Origin: an uncultured Muribaculaceae bacterium
Lineage (GTDB): Bacteria > Bacteroidota > Bacteroidia > Bacteroidales > Muribaculaceae
Assembly: GCA_910584665.1 (NCBI GenBank)
Contig: CAJUBL010000029.1
Location: 1 to 35,165, forward strand
Reading direction: 5' to 3'
DNA length: 35,165 nucleotides
Positions 1 through 8,604 of the stretch are shown here, piece after piece (the stretch's first letter is position 1; the number at the start of each line of letters is the position of its first letter). Under the pieces are notes generated by a model. It had not been told where the DNA came from and searched no databases. It saw nothing but the letters and a program-made list of their open reading frames with translations. Position numbers and translations under genes: made by a program.

Positions 1-54
1 CTATTCCGCATCGCAAACCTTTATGCATATCCCCACTGATTTTCTACTGACCCC

Positions 55-501
55 CTACATGCGCTCGTAGTGGACATAACGTTGCTCTCGAGGCTGGTAG
101 TCCGGATCCTCCCACAGGCGGCTCGATATGATAAGATCAGCACTGATACGATTGCATGCTATCGGCACGTTGTGAAGACGGCATTGCCGCAGAAGCATCT
201 GTATATCAGCCTCATGTGGCTGGGCACTAAGGTCATCGATAAGAAATATAGCGAAATCAATCTCACCGCGCACTACCATAGCCGCGATCTCAGCGTCACC
301 TCCCATAGGTCCGGAATTCTTACAGTCTACGTCGGCATGAATGCCAAGTTCATCAAAAGCTCTCCCGACAAGGCCTCCGGTGGTTCCGGTACATACAAGA
401 TGATGATGGGACAGGAATTCGGCATTATACTTAACCCAGTCTACCATATCGGCTTTGCGCTGATCATGGGCAACGAGTGCAATTGTAAGTCTTTTTTTCA
501 T
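55..501 (-). CDS. mgsA: Methylglyoxal synthase
   Basis: Converts dihydroxyacetone phosphate to methylglyoxal and phosphate, a cytosolic bypass of lower glycolysis. The 148-residue length is typical of the family. Visible family motifs are AHDQRK near the N-terminus, the phosphate-binding CTGTTG stretch (residues 37-42), GPMGGD with the expected catalytic Asp at 69, and the QPHEAD segment with His96 where E. coli MgsA has its active-site His. It stands alone on the minus strand, divergent from the secreted hydrolase at 655. I see no convincing Bacteroidetes promoter in the 150 bp between them. The assignment is firm from motif order and length. Confidence 0.96.
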   Translation of the reverse strand: MKKRLTIALVAHDQRKADMVDWVKYNAEFLSHHHLVCTGTTGGLVGRAFDELGIHADVDCKNSGPMGGDAEIAAMVVRGEIDFAIFLIDDLSAQPHEADIQMLLRQCRLHNVPIACNRISADLIISSRLWEDPDYQPREQRYVHYERM

Positions 502-654
502 CTCTCTCAGAAATTACAGTTCAATAAAGTAACACCCCCGTCAGGGAAAAGTTCGGGGAATATATGGAGTATGAACTTACCCGCAATGCACACGACCTAT
601 TGAGTACACAGAAAGAGATGAACGTATTGTCATTATATCAATAACTCTGCGCTC

Positions 655-1938
655 ATGAAAAGAATTGTACTGTCGCTTATATCGACACTGTTTATACTGC
701 CGGCAACCGCATCTCCGGCGGTCACAGAATGCACAACAGACAATGCCATCGGACCGTTGAACGAAAGTGTCTCGTTTGACTATGCCACCGGAACAGAGGG
801 TGAAAGGGCATACATACGGTTACCACGAGATACACGTAAAGTAAGAGCCGTGCTGTATTGCCACCAGAACATGACCGAGGAAGTATTGTTCCGCAACCAT
901 ATGTTCCGCAACCGTATGGACAGCCTCGGTATAGCAATGGCGTTCATACAACGCGGGTCACAGAACTGGGATGTAACCACAGGCTGTCAGGAACGTTTTG
1001 AACAGATCATGACCGACTTTGCCACAGGTACCGGACATCCGGAAATCGGAACAGCGCCGATAATACCTTTCGGACACTCGGCCCAGGCGACATTCCCGTG
1101 GAACTTTGCCGCATGGAATCCGGAACGCACTCTATGCATCATTTCCTATCACGGTGACGCACCACGCACAAATCTATGCGGATACGGACGGGCAAATATC
1201 GAATGGGGCCGAACGCGCAACATTGACCGCATTCCGGGCCTCATGATCGAAGGAGAGTACGAATGGTGGGAGGCCCGCGTAAGACCGGCGCTGGCATTCA
1301 GGATGATGTATCCGGACAGTCGTATCTCGTTTCTGTGCGATGCCGGCAAAGGTCATTTTGACCTCAGCATGGAAACAATGGACTATATTGCCCGTTTCAT
1401 ATCCAAGTCGCTCGCTGACAGCAGACCTGAAGGAGGCGTATACTATTCCCGATGGAACGAAGACGGCACAGAGAGCACCGACCCTCACGATCAGTTCTGG
1501 TACCATGACGATGAAATGGTGGCTCTGACGCGGGCGCGTTATGAAGCATCACGAGGTAAAAAGATGCAATACCTGTCGGCCAGAATCGCCGGCAGACTTG
1601 TTCAATACCAGCCCGACAGCCATATAAAACTAAACTCAGTGACTGACTCGACGGAGTTCTGTATCGAACCTGTATTCGTCAACGTGAACCGAGACTCGGA
1701 ATCGTCCGAGCATGCCTGTGTAAATCCGCGCGTTGTGCTCATCTCCGGACCTGCGATACAGACAGGCAGATATACATTCCGCATTGATCCCGACTATTTC
1801 GGAGCCGATCCCGAAAGACTATGGAGCGGCATAACACTCTGCATCGAAGCCGACGGTGATGACGAGTACAAACCGGCGGTACAGGAGATCAACCTGCGCC
1901 TTGCAGACGGTATCATGAAACGTATCGGCCGTAATTGA
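655..1938 (+). CDS. Secreted alpha/beta hydrolase-like protein, unknown substrate
   Basis: A 427-residue protein with an N-terminal signal peptide (basic MKR, hydrophobic core to about residue 19, then ASP-A). Residues 40-250 resemble an alpha/beta hydrolase: a strand reading VRAVLYCHQN, a nucleophile elbow GHSAQA (Ser about residue 142), an acidic stretch MIEGEYEWW after a strand, and a late GHFDLS segment that could supply the catalytic His. The C-terminal 130 residues have no fold I recognise; they may be a beta-rich accessory domain. Export to the periplasm or cell surface is inferred. The substrate (ester, peptide or glycan ester) cannot be read from sequence. It is a single-gene unit followed by the gpmI promoter. 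Confidence 0.7.
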   Translation: MKRIVLSLISTLFILPATASPAVTECTTDNAIGPLNESVSFDYATGTEGERAYIRLPRDTRKVRAVLYCHQNMTEEVLFRNHMFRNRMDSLGIAMAFIQRGSQNWDVTTGCQERFEQIMTDFATGTGHPEIGTAPIIPFGHSAQATFPWNFAAWNPERTLCIISYHGDAPRTNLCGYGRANIEWGRTRNIDRIPGLMIEGEYEWWEARVRPALAFRMMYPDSRISFLCDAGKGHFDLSMETMDYIARFISKSLADSRPEGGVYYSRWNEDGTESTDPHDQFWYHDDEMVALTRARYEASRGKKMQYLSARIAGRLVQYQPDSHIKLNSVTDSTEFCIEPVFVNVNRDSESSEHACVNPRVVLISGPAIQTGRYTFRIDPDYFGADPERLWSGITLCIEADGDDEYKPAVQEINLRLADGIMKRIGRN

Positions 1939-1956
1939 CCGGAGCCCAAAATAGCT

Positions 1957-1988
1957 GTTGTGCAATCGGTACAGATTTTGTACCTTTG
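1957..1988 (+). promoter_or_regulatory. Bacteroidetes-type promoter of gpmI
   Basis: GTTG at 1957-1960, a 20-bp spacer, then TACCTTTG at 1981-1988. This matches the -33 TTTG / -7 TAnnTTTG pattern of Bacteroidetes primary sigma-factor promoters. It lies about 40 bp before the gpmI ATG. Confidence 0.8.
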
Positions 1989-2029
1989 CACCGTTATAAA
2001 GAACAATAAACTAAAATAACGTAACTACT

Positions 2030-3547
2030 ATGGCTCACAAAGCATTACTTATGATACTCGACGGCTGGGGCATCGGAAACCACACCAAGAGTGATGTCAT
2101 CTATTCGACTCCAACCCCTTACTGGGATTCACTCATAGCCGGCTATCCGAACTCAGAGTTACAGGCGAGCGGCGAGAATGTCGGCCTGCCTGACGGCCAG
2201 ATGGGCAACTCGGAGGTCGGCCACCTGAATATCGGTGCCGGCCGCGTCCTGTATCAGGACCTCGTGAAAATCAACAAAGCCATCAAGGACGGCTCGATAA
2301 TGAACAATCCTGAGATCAGGGATGCATTTGAATATGCCAGATCGTCAGGCAAGGCAATGCACTTCATGGGCCTCACCAGCAACGGTGGAGTTCACTCGTC
2401 GCTCGAGCACCTCTACGCACTCTGTGACATATCCAGAAGCTACGGTCTCGAGAAAGTCTACATACACTGCTTCATGGACGGCCGTGACACCGATCCCCAC
2501 AGCGGCAAAGGTTTCATCGAGGAGCTTCAGGCCCACTGCGACAGATCGGCCGGAACAATCGCCTCTATCATAGGCCGCTTCTATGCCATGGACCGTGACA
2601 AGCGCTGGGAGCGCGTGAAAGTCGCCTACGACCTGCTGGTGAACGGAGAAGGCGAGCAGTCCACCGACATGGTAAAGGCCATGCAGGAGAGCTATGACAA
2701 TGATGTAACCGACGAGTTCATCAAGCCCATCAACAACTCGACTGTCGACGGCACCATAAAGGAGGGTGACGCCGTGATCTTCTTCAACTACCGCAATGAC
2801 CGCGCGAAGGAACTGACTGTTGTCCTCACACAGCAGGACATGCCCGAGCAGGGTATGCACACCATCCCCGGTCTGCACTACTACTGCATGACTCCCTACG
2901 ACTCGTCGTTCAAAGGTGTGCACATCCTCTTCGACAAGGAAAACGTATCGAACACTCTCGCCGAGTATCTGTCGTCACTGCAGAAAAAACAGCTCCATAT
3001 CGCCGAAACCGAGAAGTATGCCCACGTGACATTCTTCTTCAACGGCGGCCGCGAAGCACCTTTCGACGGTGAAGACCGCATTCTGGTTCCCTCGCCCAAG
3101 GTTGCCACCTATGATCTCAAGCCAGAGATGAGCGCCTACGAAGTGAAAGACAAACTTGTCGAGGCCATCAACACCGACATGTATGATTTCATTGTGGTAA
3201 ACTTCGCCAACGGCGACATGGTAGGTCACACCGGCATCTATCCGGCAATAGAAAAAGCCGTCGAGACTGTCGACAACTGCGTGCATGATGTAGTGGAGGC
3301 CGCCAAAAAGGAAGGCTACGAGGTAATAATCATCGCTGACCACGGCAACGCCGACAATGCCATCAACCCCGACGGCACCCCCAACACAGCCCACTCGCTC
3401 AACCCCGTTCCCTTTGTATATGTTACAGACAACAAGGATGCCAGAGTCGAGAACGGTATCCTGGCCGACGTAGCACCTTCGATCCTTCATATCATGGGTC
3501 TGAAACAGCCAGCCGAGATGACGGGTCACGATCTGATCAGAGACTGA
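2030..3547 (+). CDS. gpmI: 2,3-bisphosphoglycerate-independent phosphoglycerate mutase
   Basis: Interconverts 3- and 2-phosphoglycerate in glycolysis and gluconeogenesis through a phosphoserine intermediate, using two Mn ions. The 505-residue length is normal. The N-terminus LMILDGWG supplies a metal-binding Asp. QMGNSEVGHLNIGAGR holds the phosphorylated Ser (about residue 62). HCFMDGRDTDP, FNYRNDRA and the C-terminal IIADHGNADN and NTAHSLNPVPFV blocks are the remaining metal and substrate motifs. It has its own promoter and a strong terminator, so it is probably monocistronic. The cofactor-dependent form would look entirely different. Confidence 0.98.
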   Translation: MAHKALLMILDGWGIGNHTKSDVIYSTPTPYWDSLIAGYPNSELQASGENVGLPDGQMGNSEVGHLNIGAGRVLYQDLVKINKAIKDGSIMNNPEIRDAFEYARSSGKAMHFMGLTSNGGVHSSLEHLYALCDISRSYGLEKVYIHCFMDGRDTDPHSGKGFIEELQAHCDRSAGTIASIIGRFYAMDRDKRWERVKVAYDLLVNGEGEQSTDMVKAMQESYDNDVTDEFIKPINNSTVDGTIKEGDAVIFFNYRNDRAKELTVVLTQQDMPEQGMHTIPGLHYYCMTPYDSSFKGVHILFDKENVSNTLAEYLSSLQKKQLHIAETEKYAHVTFFFNGGREAPFDGEDRILVPSPKVATYDLKPEMSAYEVKDKLVEAINTDMYDFIVVNFANGDMVGHTGIYPAIEKAVETVDNCVHDVVEAAKKEGYEVIIIADHGNADNAINPDGTPNTAHSLNPVPFVYVTDNKDARVENGILADVAPSILHIMGLKQPAEMTGHDLIRD

Positions 3548-3570
3548 CCGTCATACAGCAACAATACTAC

Positions 3571-3610
3571 AATAATGCAGTCATTCCAACCGATGGCTGC
3601 ATTATTTTTT
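3571..3610 (+). terminator. Rho-independent terminator of gpmI
   Basis: A 10-bp stem (AATAATGCAG at 3571-3580 pairs with CTGCATTATT at 3597-3606) with a further small CAT/ATG pairing in the loop. It runs into a T6 tract, 25 bp after the gpmI stop. Confidence 0.88.
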
Positions 3611-3674
3611 GTACTGCGTGCAACTATTTCCCCGTACCCAAGTCTAATCATATATACATCAATCAACCTATTAC

Positions 3675-4760
3675 ATGAACAGATTTCTATTACAGGCGAT
3701 AGCCGTCACATTATCGGCATCGGCAACGATAAATTGCAATGCCTTTCATTACAGAATCAGCGGTACAGCCATAGACAAAGAATATGCCGAAGGCAAGACA
3801 ATATATATGCGTCATGACAAACAGATCATTGACTCGACCGTAGTTAAAGACGGAAAATATATATTTGAGGGGAACCTTGATAAATCAAAGATCGCACGCA
3901 TAGATATCACAGGCCGAGAATTCGCGCTTATTCTGATTGAAAATGGCAATATGGAAATCACCATGACACGCAGTCCCAAATACAGCCAGCCCGTCTACAT
4001 AGGCCATACATCATCGACACCTGGAAACATTACATTAAACAATATCAGGCATTATGCCGATTCCATAAGTGCTAAGATCCAGAAAGAGACGGCCAGGCTA
4101 AAAGAACAGGGTCTAAGCGGCAATGAAATAGACAACCATACCGACAGCCTGCTTCACGGTGAATTATTGAAACTATGGGATGGCCATTACGATGATCTTT
4201 TCGGTCAATACATTCTTCACTGTGAGCCAATGTTCTGGGCAGACGACAATACAAAATCATCCATAGTCCGACAGTTCGGTCCATGGCTCAGTGAACAACC
4301 CGATACAAAAAAATTCATATCAGAACTCGAAACACGCCTTAAGACATCAGAAGGAAAACCGTTTATAAATATAACAGGAACTGACATAACCGGTAGCAAA
4401 CTGTCTGTAAGCGACTTCATCGGAAAAGGCCGATGGATACTGGTCGACATGTGGGCATCATGGTGCGGTCCATGCATCGGATCAATTCCCCGACTACGAG
4501 AAATCGCCGAAAAATATTCTGACCGACTTGACATAGTAGGCATTTTCACATGGGATAAATCCGAAAACTTTGCAACCGCAATAAAAAAGCACAATATAAC
4601 CTGGCCGCAGATATGTGACGGCAATAAAACAGCAATGACGGCCTACGGCGTCAATTACGTACCATACACAATACTTATATCACCCGACGGAACGATTCAT
4701 TCCCGCTCTATAAACCTTGATGAACTGGATAACATCATGCAGAACATTCCCAATCCATAA
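3675..4760 (+). CDS. TlpA-like thiol-disulfide oxidoreductase with N-terminal DUF4369-like domain
   Basis: A 361-residue exported thioredoxin-fold protein. Residues 1-23 form a signal peptide. Residues 25-110 look like the beta-rich DUF4369 domain common in Bacteroidetes (FHYRISGTA, GKTIYMRHD, DGKYIFEG). A helical linker follows, and a thioredoxin/AhpC-TSA domain runs from about 230 to the end with active-site WCGPC (Cys264, Cys267) and a cis-Pro loop at VPYTILIS. By family this is a periplasmic redox protein that reduces or isomerises disulfides; the partner is unknown. A lipobox is not convincing (INC before NAF), so it may be soluble. It is more AT-rich than its neighbours and has no clear TAnnTTTG promoter. 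Confidence 0.87.
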   Translation: MNRFLLQAIAVTLSASATINCNAFHYRISGTAIDKEYAEGKTIYMRHDKQIIDSTVVKDGKYIFEGNLDKSKIARIDITGREFALILIENGNMEITMTRSPKYSQPVYIGHTSSTPGNITLNNIRHYADSISAKIQKETARLKEQGLSGNEIDNHTDSLLHGELLKLWDGHYDDLFGQYILHCEPMFWADDNTKSSIVRQFGPWLSEQPDTKKFISELETRLKTSEGKPFINITGTDITGSKLSVSDFIGKGRWILVDMWASWCGPCIGSIPRLREIAEKYSDRLDIVGIFTWDKSENFATAIKKHNITWPQICDGNKTAMTAYGVNYVPYTILISPDGTIHSRSINLDELDNIMQNIPNP

Positions 4761-4791
4761 ATCCCCGATACAACCGCTCTGACCGACGCCA

Positions 4792-4833
4792 TCCATGAAG
4801 CCCTGATTTCAATCGAAATCAGGGCTTCATGGA
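4792..4833. terminator. Bidirectional terminator shared by thioredoxin and PHP genes
   Basis: A perfect 19-bp stem (4792-4810 with 4815-4833) and a four-base loop AATC, between two convergent genes. The stop codon and last codons of the minus-strand PHP gene lie inside the right arm, so the stem also encodes that protein's final Met-Lys-Pro. Confidence 0.85.
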
Positions 4834-5643
4834 ATCCAGCAAACTGAAAGCTTCATCGCGTGAGGCATCAATCAGAGCCGGAACGTGGGCGTCACTGTTC
4901 ACTATTATAGGAACATGGGCCTCAGCCAGACGACCGAGCAGACGTTCAGACGGGAAGAAGCGTCCATGCTCTTTACGCGCCTTGGTGTTAAGTTCAACCG
5001 TCACTCCCGACCCGATGACCCGGTCAACAAGTTCGTCGGCCAGTGCTCTGTACCATGGTTCATCCTCTATTCCGGGCTGATAATGGGAGGCGTTATGTCC
5101 CACCTTGTCAAGATGTCCTATGATATCAAATCCGCCGGCTTCAACCATCCTGATCGACTGTGAGTAGAATGTCTCGACCACATAGCGTATATCCTCGTGA
5201 AAATATTTTGTCATCTTTCGGGAGAATGACTCGAAGTTACCGTCTACATCAACAAACGTACCTTCACGATCAGGAATAAAATGAACCGAACCGATCATAT
5301 AATCAAGCGGCAATCCGGCGAAATAATCACTTGACGGCCCCCATCCGTCACCGAGGTAATCGACCTCCATGCCGGCAAAGAAAGCGACACGATCGCCATA
5401 CTCACGCTTTATACGGCCCACCTCGCCTATGAATACCGCCACATTGTCAAGTTTCATATTACATGTCGAAAAAATGGGTATAGGCGAGTGAGGTGTGAAT
5501 CCATAGTGGGTAAATCCCTGCTTCACCGCCTCTCTTGCAAAGGCTTCCATCTGGGCTCTACCATCACAGAACTCGGTGTGCGAATGGAATGTATAACGGC
5601 GGCTGCCGTCAAGAAGTTTTAAGAAATCAATTTCAGAACGCAT
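4819..5643 (-). CDS. PHP-family histidinol-phosphatase
   Basis: A 274-residue PHP-domain phosphoesterase of the HisJ/HisK type, which dephosphorylates histidinol phosphate in histidine synthesis. Metal-binding motifs are in order: HSH (His20, His22) followed by D27, a THYGFTPHSP block, GMEVDYLG (Glu), GSVHFI, DIIGHLDKVG and a final NSDAHVP. That set fits the trinuclear PHP site. It overlaps the end of the upstream FadL-type gene by 11 bp, so the two are likely co-transcribed, although no functional tie is evident. No other his gene is in the window, so the substrate rests on family similarity. The C-terminus is encoded within the terminator stem. Confidence 0.85.
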   Translation of the reverse strand: MRSEIDFLKLLDGSRRYTFHSHTEFCDGRAQMEAFAREAVKQGFTHYGFTPHSPIPIFSTCNMKLDNVAVFIGEVGRIKREYGDRVAFFAGMEVDYLGDGWGPSSDYFAGLPLDYMIGSVHFIPDREGTFVDVDGNFESFSRKMTKYFHEDIRYVVETFYSQSIRMVEAGGFDIIGHLDKVGHNASHYQPGIEDEPWYRALADELVDRVIGSGVTVELNTKARKEHGRFFPSERLLGRLAEAHVPIIVNSDAHVPALIDASRDEAFSLLDSMKP

Positions 5644-7006
5644 AGCTTACTCCTATCGACGGTATAAATGCATGTACTCTATATGAAGCCTCAAATGTAT
5701 GTGTCTCCGGCAACTGAGCCGCCGCCGGCAACATGGCATTCAGTTTGGCGGCCAGCAGGTCCGGATAAGAACAGCGGGCGTTGTCCTCGCCCAGTCCGGC
5801 CACATACATGAATGCAAAATCTACAGAAAAATCGCGGAACGGCTTGAACGAGAATCCTAAAGTAGGCTCTATTTTTGTCATACCCGGAGTCTCCGGATTA
5901 TAATGGTCTCTGTTCACCGGAGCAGTATCAATCATTAAGCCGGCACGGATGTCAAATCTGTGGGTAAGTTCATAGTCAGCGCCAACCGATACGGCCCAGC
6001 TATTATCATAATCCTTTGTTATCGACTGGTTATATTCAGCGCATAACGGATCAAGGAATTCAATGTCAAGCTTTTTATAGGTTTTCCATCCCGTAAGACG
6101 CGCATCGGCAGCCAGTGTAAGACGTTTTACCGGCTTCCATGACGCGCCAAAAGACAAAACGTAAGGACACGGCATCGAGGCGGTAAAGTTAGTGGTATTC
6201 AGAATGTCAAGTTCTTTCAATATGGCCTGTGCCTGCTGATTGGCATATGAGATGGAGGCCCTTCCTGCACTGACTGTCATGCCGACTCTGGAACGGTATG
6301 AAGCACCTACGGTAAGATTATCAAGCAGATCATACATCACTCCGACATTGAATCCGCACGACACCTCCGACTTGCCATTGAGGCTGACAGACGCCGGCAT
6401 CACGCCATTGTACATTACCGGATTCTGTATCTGGCCCATCTGGGCAAGCAATGCAAGCATTCTGTCGGCAGTCTCCGGAACTACCAGTCCTTTCGACAGA
6501 TCGACCGATCCCCAGTTTACGGTAATACCGGCACCAATGGAAAGTCTGTCATTAATACGCCACGATACCGTGGGCTGGAGAGTGAATACCTTGAGATTCA
6601 CACGCTGGCTCAACACCGCGCCGGGCCAGCTATCGGTCCAGTCGATACCACTGCCGTAAGGTGTGTAGAACGATACTCCGGCCTTAAGGTTATCATATAT
6701 CGAGAACGCGGCATTGAACATCAGAGGGGTCGAAGCATCGTTTACCGTCCGATAGTCTCTGCCATCGGGCAATACGGTTTTTCCCTTAGAAAAAATGGAA
6801 GTAAAGGAACCGGACAAATCAAAATTTCTGTCCATATACCCCAGTCCGGCCGGATTGAAAAACATGCTCTCGGCACCAAGATGCATGCCTGTACCTGTGT
6901 GTCCCATGCCAAGCTGCCTGGAACTGAGAGTATTCACCTGATAACCTTCGGCAAACGAAGTGAGGGAGAGACTGGCCGTCAATGCCATAAATACAAATCT
7001 GTTCAT
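5633..7006 (-). CDS. FadL/OmpP1/TodX-family outer-membrane transport protein
   Basis: A 457-residue outer-membrane beta-barrel of the FadL family, which carries hydrophobic compounds such as long-chain fatty acids across the outer membrane. The start at 7006 (MNRFVFMALTASL) gives a clean signal peptide ending near SFAEG. An in-frame upstream ATG at 7069 would run through the preceding terminator hairpin and is rejected. Family marks are the N-terminal hatch segment YQVNTLSSRQLGMGHTGT, then FFNPAGLGYM (the NPA motif), alternating amphipathic strands, and a C-terminal strand ending in aromatic SYAF, as expected for BAM recognition. The ligand is not deducible. Confidence 0.9.
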   Translation of the reverse strand: MNRFVFMALTASLSLTSFAEGYQVNTLSSRQLGMGHTGTGMHLGAESMFFNPAGLGYMDRNFDLSGSFTSIFSKGKTVLPDGRDYRTVNDASTPLMFNAAFSIYDNLKAGVSFYTPYGSGIDWTDSWPGAVLSQRVNLKVFTLQPTVSWRINDRLSIGAGITVNWGSVDLSKGLVVPETADRMLALLAQMGQIQNPVMYNGVMPASVSLNGKSEVSCGFNVGVMYDLLDNLTVGASYRSRVGMTVSAGRASISYANQQAQAILKELDILNTTNFTASMPCPYVLSFGASWKPVKRLTLAADARLTGWKTYKKLDIEFLDPLCAEYNQSITKDYDNSWAVSVGADYELTHRFDIRAGLMIDTAPVNRDHYNPETPGMTKIEPTLGFSFKPFRDFSVDFAFMYVAGLGEDNARCSYPDLLAAKLNAMLPAAAQLPETHTFEASYRVHAFIPSIGVSYAF

Positions 7007-7021
7007 AATAAAAATCATTAA

Positions 7022-7051
7022 GCTCCCGCCCATGTGGATATGGACGGGAGC
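7022..7051 (-). terminator. Terminator after cstA-like gene
   Basis: A 12-bp stem (7022-7033 with 7040-7051, one G-U type mismatch) with a 6-base loop. It lies 8 bp after the CstA stop and is followed on the minus strand by a T-rich run before the FadL start. It separates the two genes transcriptionally and helps fix the FadL start. Confidence 0.75.
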
Positions 7052-7058
7052 CTGAGGT

Positions 7059-8504
7059 TCAATAGTCAAACTGACGCTTTATGCGTCCTGACTTAATACT
7101 TCTTATATACATCATCACCACTCCTGTCACGGCAACCGATGCGGCGACACCTGCAGCAACCGATACCGACAGATCAAGCCCCAGCCCCTCGGGACGCGGA
7201 GCATACATAAGATAGCTGATACTTACAGCAGTCATAAACATTGCCGGAACAAGAGTGATAATATAAGCCCTGTGTTTGCGGGCGAGATAAACCGTGCAGG
7301 CCCATAGTGTGAACACGGCGAGTGTCTGGTTGCTCCATGCAAAGTATCGCCACAATACCTTAAAATCTATAAGCATGACAAGAAACGACAGAGCGAAAAC
7401 AGGCAATGACAGAGCCAGACGCTTCCAGAACTTACTCTGATCGAATTTCAGGAAATCGGCCGCTATCAGCCTCGCGCTTCTCAGAGCGGTATCCCCTGTG
7501 GTAATCGGAGCGGCTATAACACCGATGATAGCAAGCAGTCCGCCGAATGTTCCGAGCCAGGTCACAGATATCTCCTTCACCAACGGTGCAGGTGTCGAAG
7601 ACGCCATATAACTGTTGAGACCCTCATACCCCTCTGTAAATGCAATCGCGGCGGCGGCCCATATGAGGGCAACGAGCCCCTCCGAGACCATCGCTCCGTA
7701 GAAGATGGGACGGGCCAGCTTCTCATTCTTAAGACAACGTGCCATCATAGGCGACTGTGTGGCATGAAAACCGGAGATAGCACCGCAGGCTATCGAAACA
7801 AACATCATAGGGAATATCGGTACCCCGTCATGATGGCGGGAGTGAAGCCCGTCGGTTATACCGTCAGGTATAGTGACGTCACCGAACAGCAGTACGGCCA
7901 GTAACCCGACTGCCATGAAAAGCAGAGTAAAACCGAAAACAGGATACAGATTGCCTATCAGCTTGTCAATGGGTAACAGTGTTGCCAGCAGATAATACAG
8001 GAATATGATGCCTATCCATACCACGCGGTCAAGATAGTCCGGAGTCATCCCGGCAAGCAGATCTGCCGGATTGATGACAAATACCGCACCGACAAGTATC
8101 AGGAGTAACAGAGAAAACACTCTCATCACCTGTCTGACTCCGGTACCGAGTTCGTGACCCACAACCTCGGGGAGCGACATTCCGCCCGATCTCAGGCTCA
8201 TCATTCCGGAAATAAAATCATGTACAGCACCGGCGAATATTGTACCTAAAACAATCCACAGGAACGCGGCCGGACCGAACATGACGCCCATGATCGCGCC
8301 AAAAATAGGTCCGAGTCCGGCTATATTGAGAAATTGTATAAGGAATACCTTCCATGTAGCCATAGGCATGAAATCGATATTGTCACGCCGTGAATAGGCC
8401 GGAGTATTACGTTCAGGCTCAATCTTAAAGACACGCTCCACCAGCAGGCCATAAAGAAAATATCCACCTACAAGCACAGCGATCGATATTAAAAACAAAA
8501 GCAT
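7059..8504 (-). CDS. cstA: CstA-family carbon-starvation/pyruvate transporter (short form)
   Basis: A polytopic inner-membrane protein of 481 residues with about 13 hydrophobic segments. It matches the CstA/BtsT family: the N-terminal region has ATWKVFLIQFLNIAGLGPI and AGAVHDFISGMMSLR, and the middle has GFHATQSPMMARCLKNE. E. coli CstA (about 700 residues) and BtsT are peptide or pyruvate carriers. This is the shorter version, which lacks much of the C-terminal extension, so the substrate (pyruvate, peptides or another small metabolite) is inferred only. Two near-identical repeats (TTTACAATCT followed by ATAAA) lie upstream at 8524-8538 and 8579-8594 and could be regulatory. Confidence 0.88.
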   Translation of the reverse strand: MLLFLISIAVLVGGYFLYGLLVERVFKIEPERNTPAYSRRDNIDFMPMATWKVFLIQFLNIAGLGPIFGAIMGVMFGPAAFLWIVLGTIFAGAVHDFISGMMSLRSGGMSLPEVVGHELGTGVRQVMRVFSLLLLILVGAVFVINPADLLAGMTPDYLDRVVWIGIIFLYYLLATLLPIDKLIGNLYPVFGFTLLFMAVGLLAVLLFGDVTIPDGITDGLHSRHHDGVPIFPMMFVSIACGAISGFHATQSPMMARCLKNEKLARPIFYGAMVSEGLVALIWAAAAIAFTEGYEGLNSYMASSTPAPLVKEISVTWLGTFGGLLAIIGVIAAPITTGDTALRSARLIAADFLKFDQSKFWKRLALSLPVFALSFLVMLIDFKVLWRYFAWSNQTLAVFTLWACTVYLARKHRAYIITLVPAMFMTAVSISYLMYAPRPEGLGLDLSVSVAAGVAASVAVTGVVMMYIRSIKSGRIKRQFDY

Positions 8505-8523
8505 TTTCTCTACTATTTAATCT

Positions 8524-8594
8524 TTTACAATCTATAAACGACAACAGACGGGTATACACTCATTCAGTTGCTGAACCGTTTACAATCTTATAAA
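8524..8594. repeat. Paired direct repeats upstream of cstA-like gene
   Basis: TTTACAATCTATAAA at 8524-8538 and TTTACAATCTTATAAA at 8579-8594 differ by one inserted base and are spaced about 55 bp apart, in the 100-bp gap before the cstA-like start. They could be binding sites for a regulator or chance AT-rich similarity. No function is demonstrated. Confidence 0.4.
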
Positions 8595-8604
8595 TACTGA
8601 TTGT

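Noticed and set aside
1..54. Start of another minus-strand gene running off the window edge (ATG at 22-24)
   Set aside because: Only seven codons are visible, with no supporting signal.
70..603. 177-codon plus-strand ORF across mgsA
   Set aside because: It is antisense to mgsA and without recognisable motifs; a codon-bias shadow.
5633..7069. Longer FadL-type protein starting at 7069
   Set aside because: The extra 21 residues would be translated from the cstA terminator stem and would bury the signal peptide.
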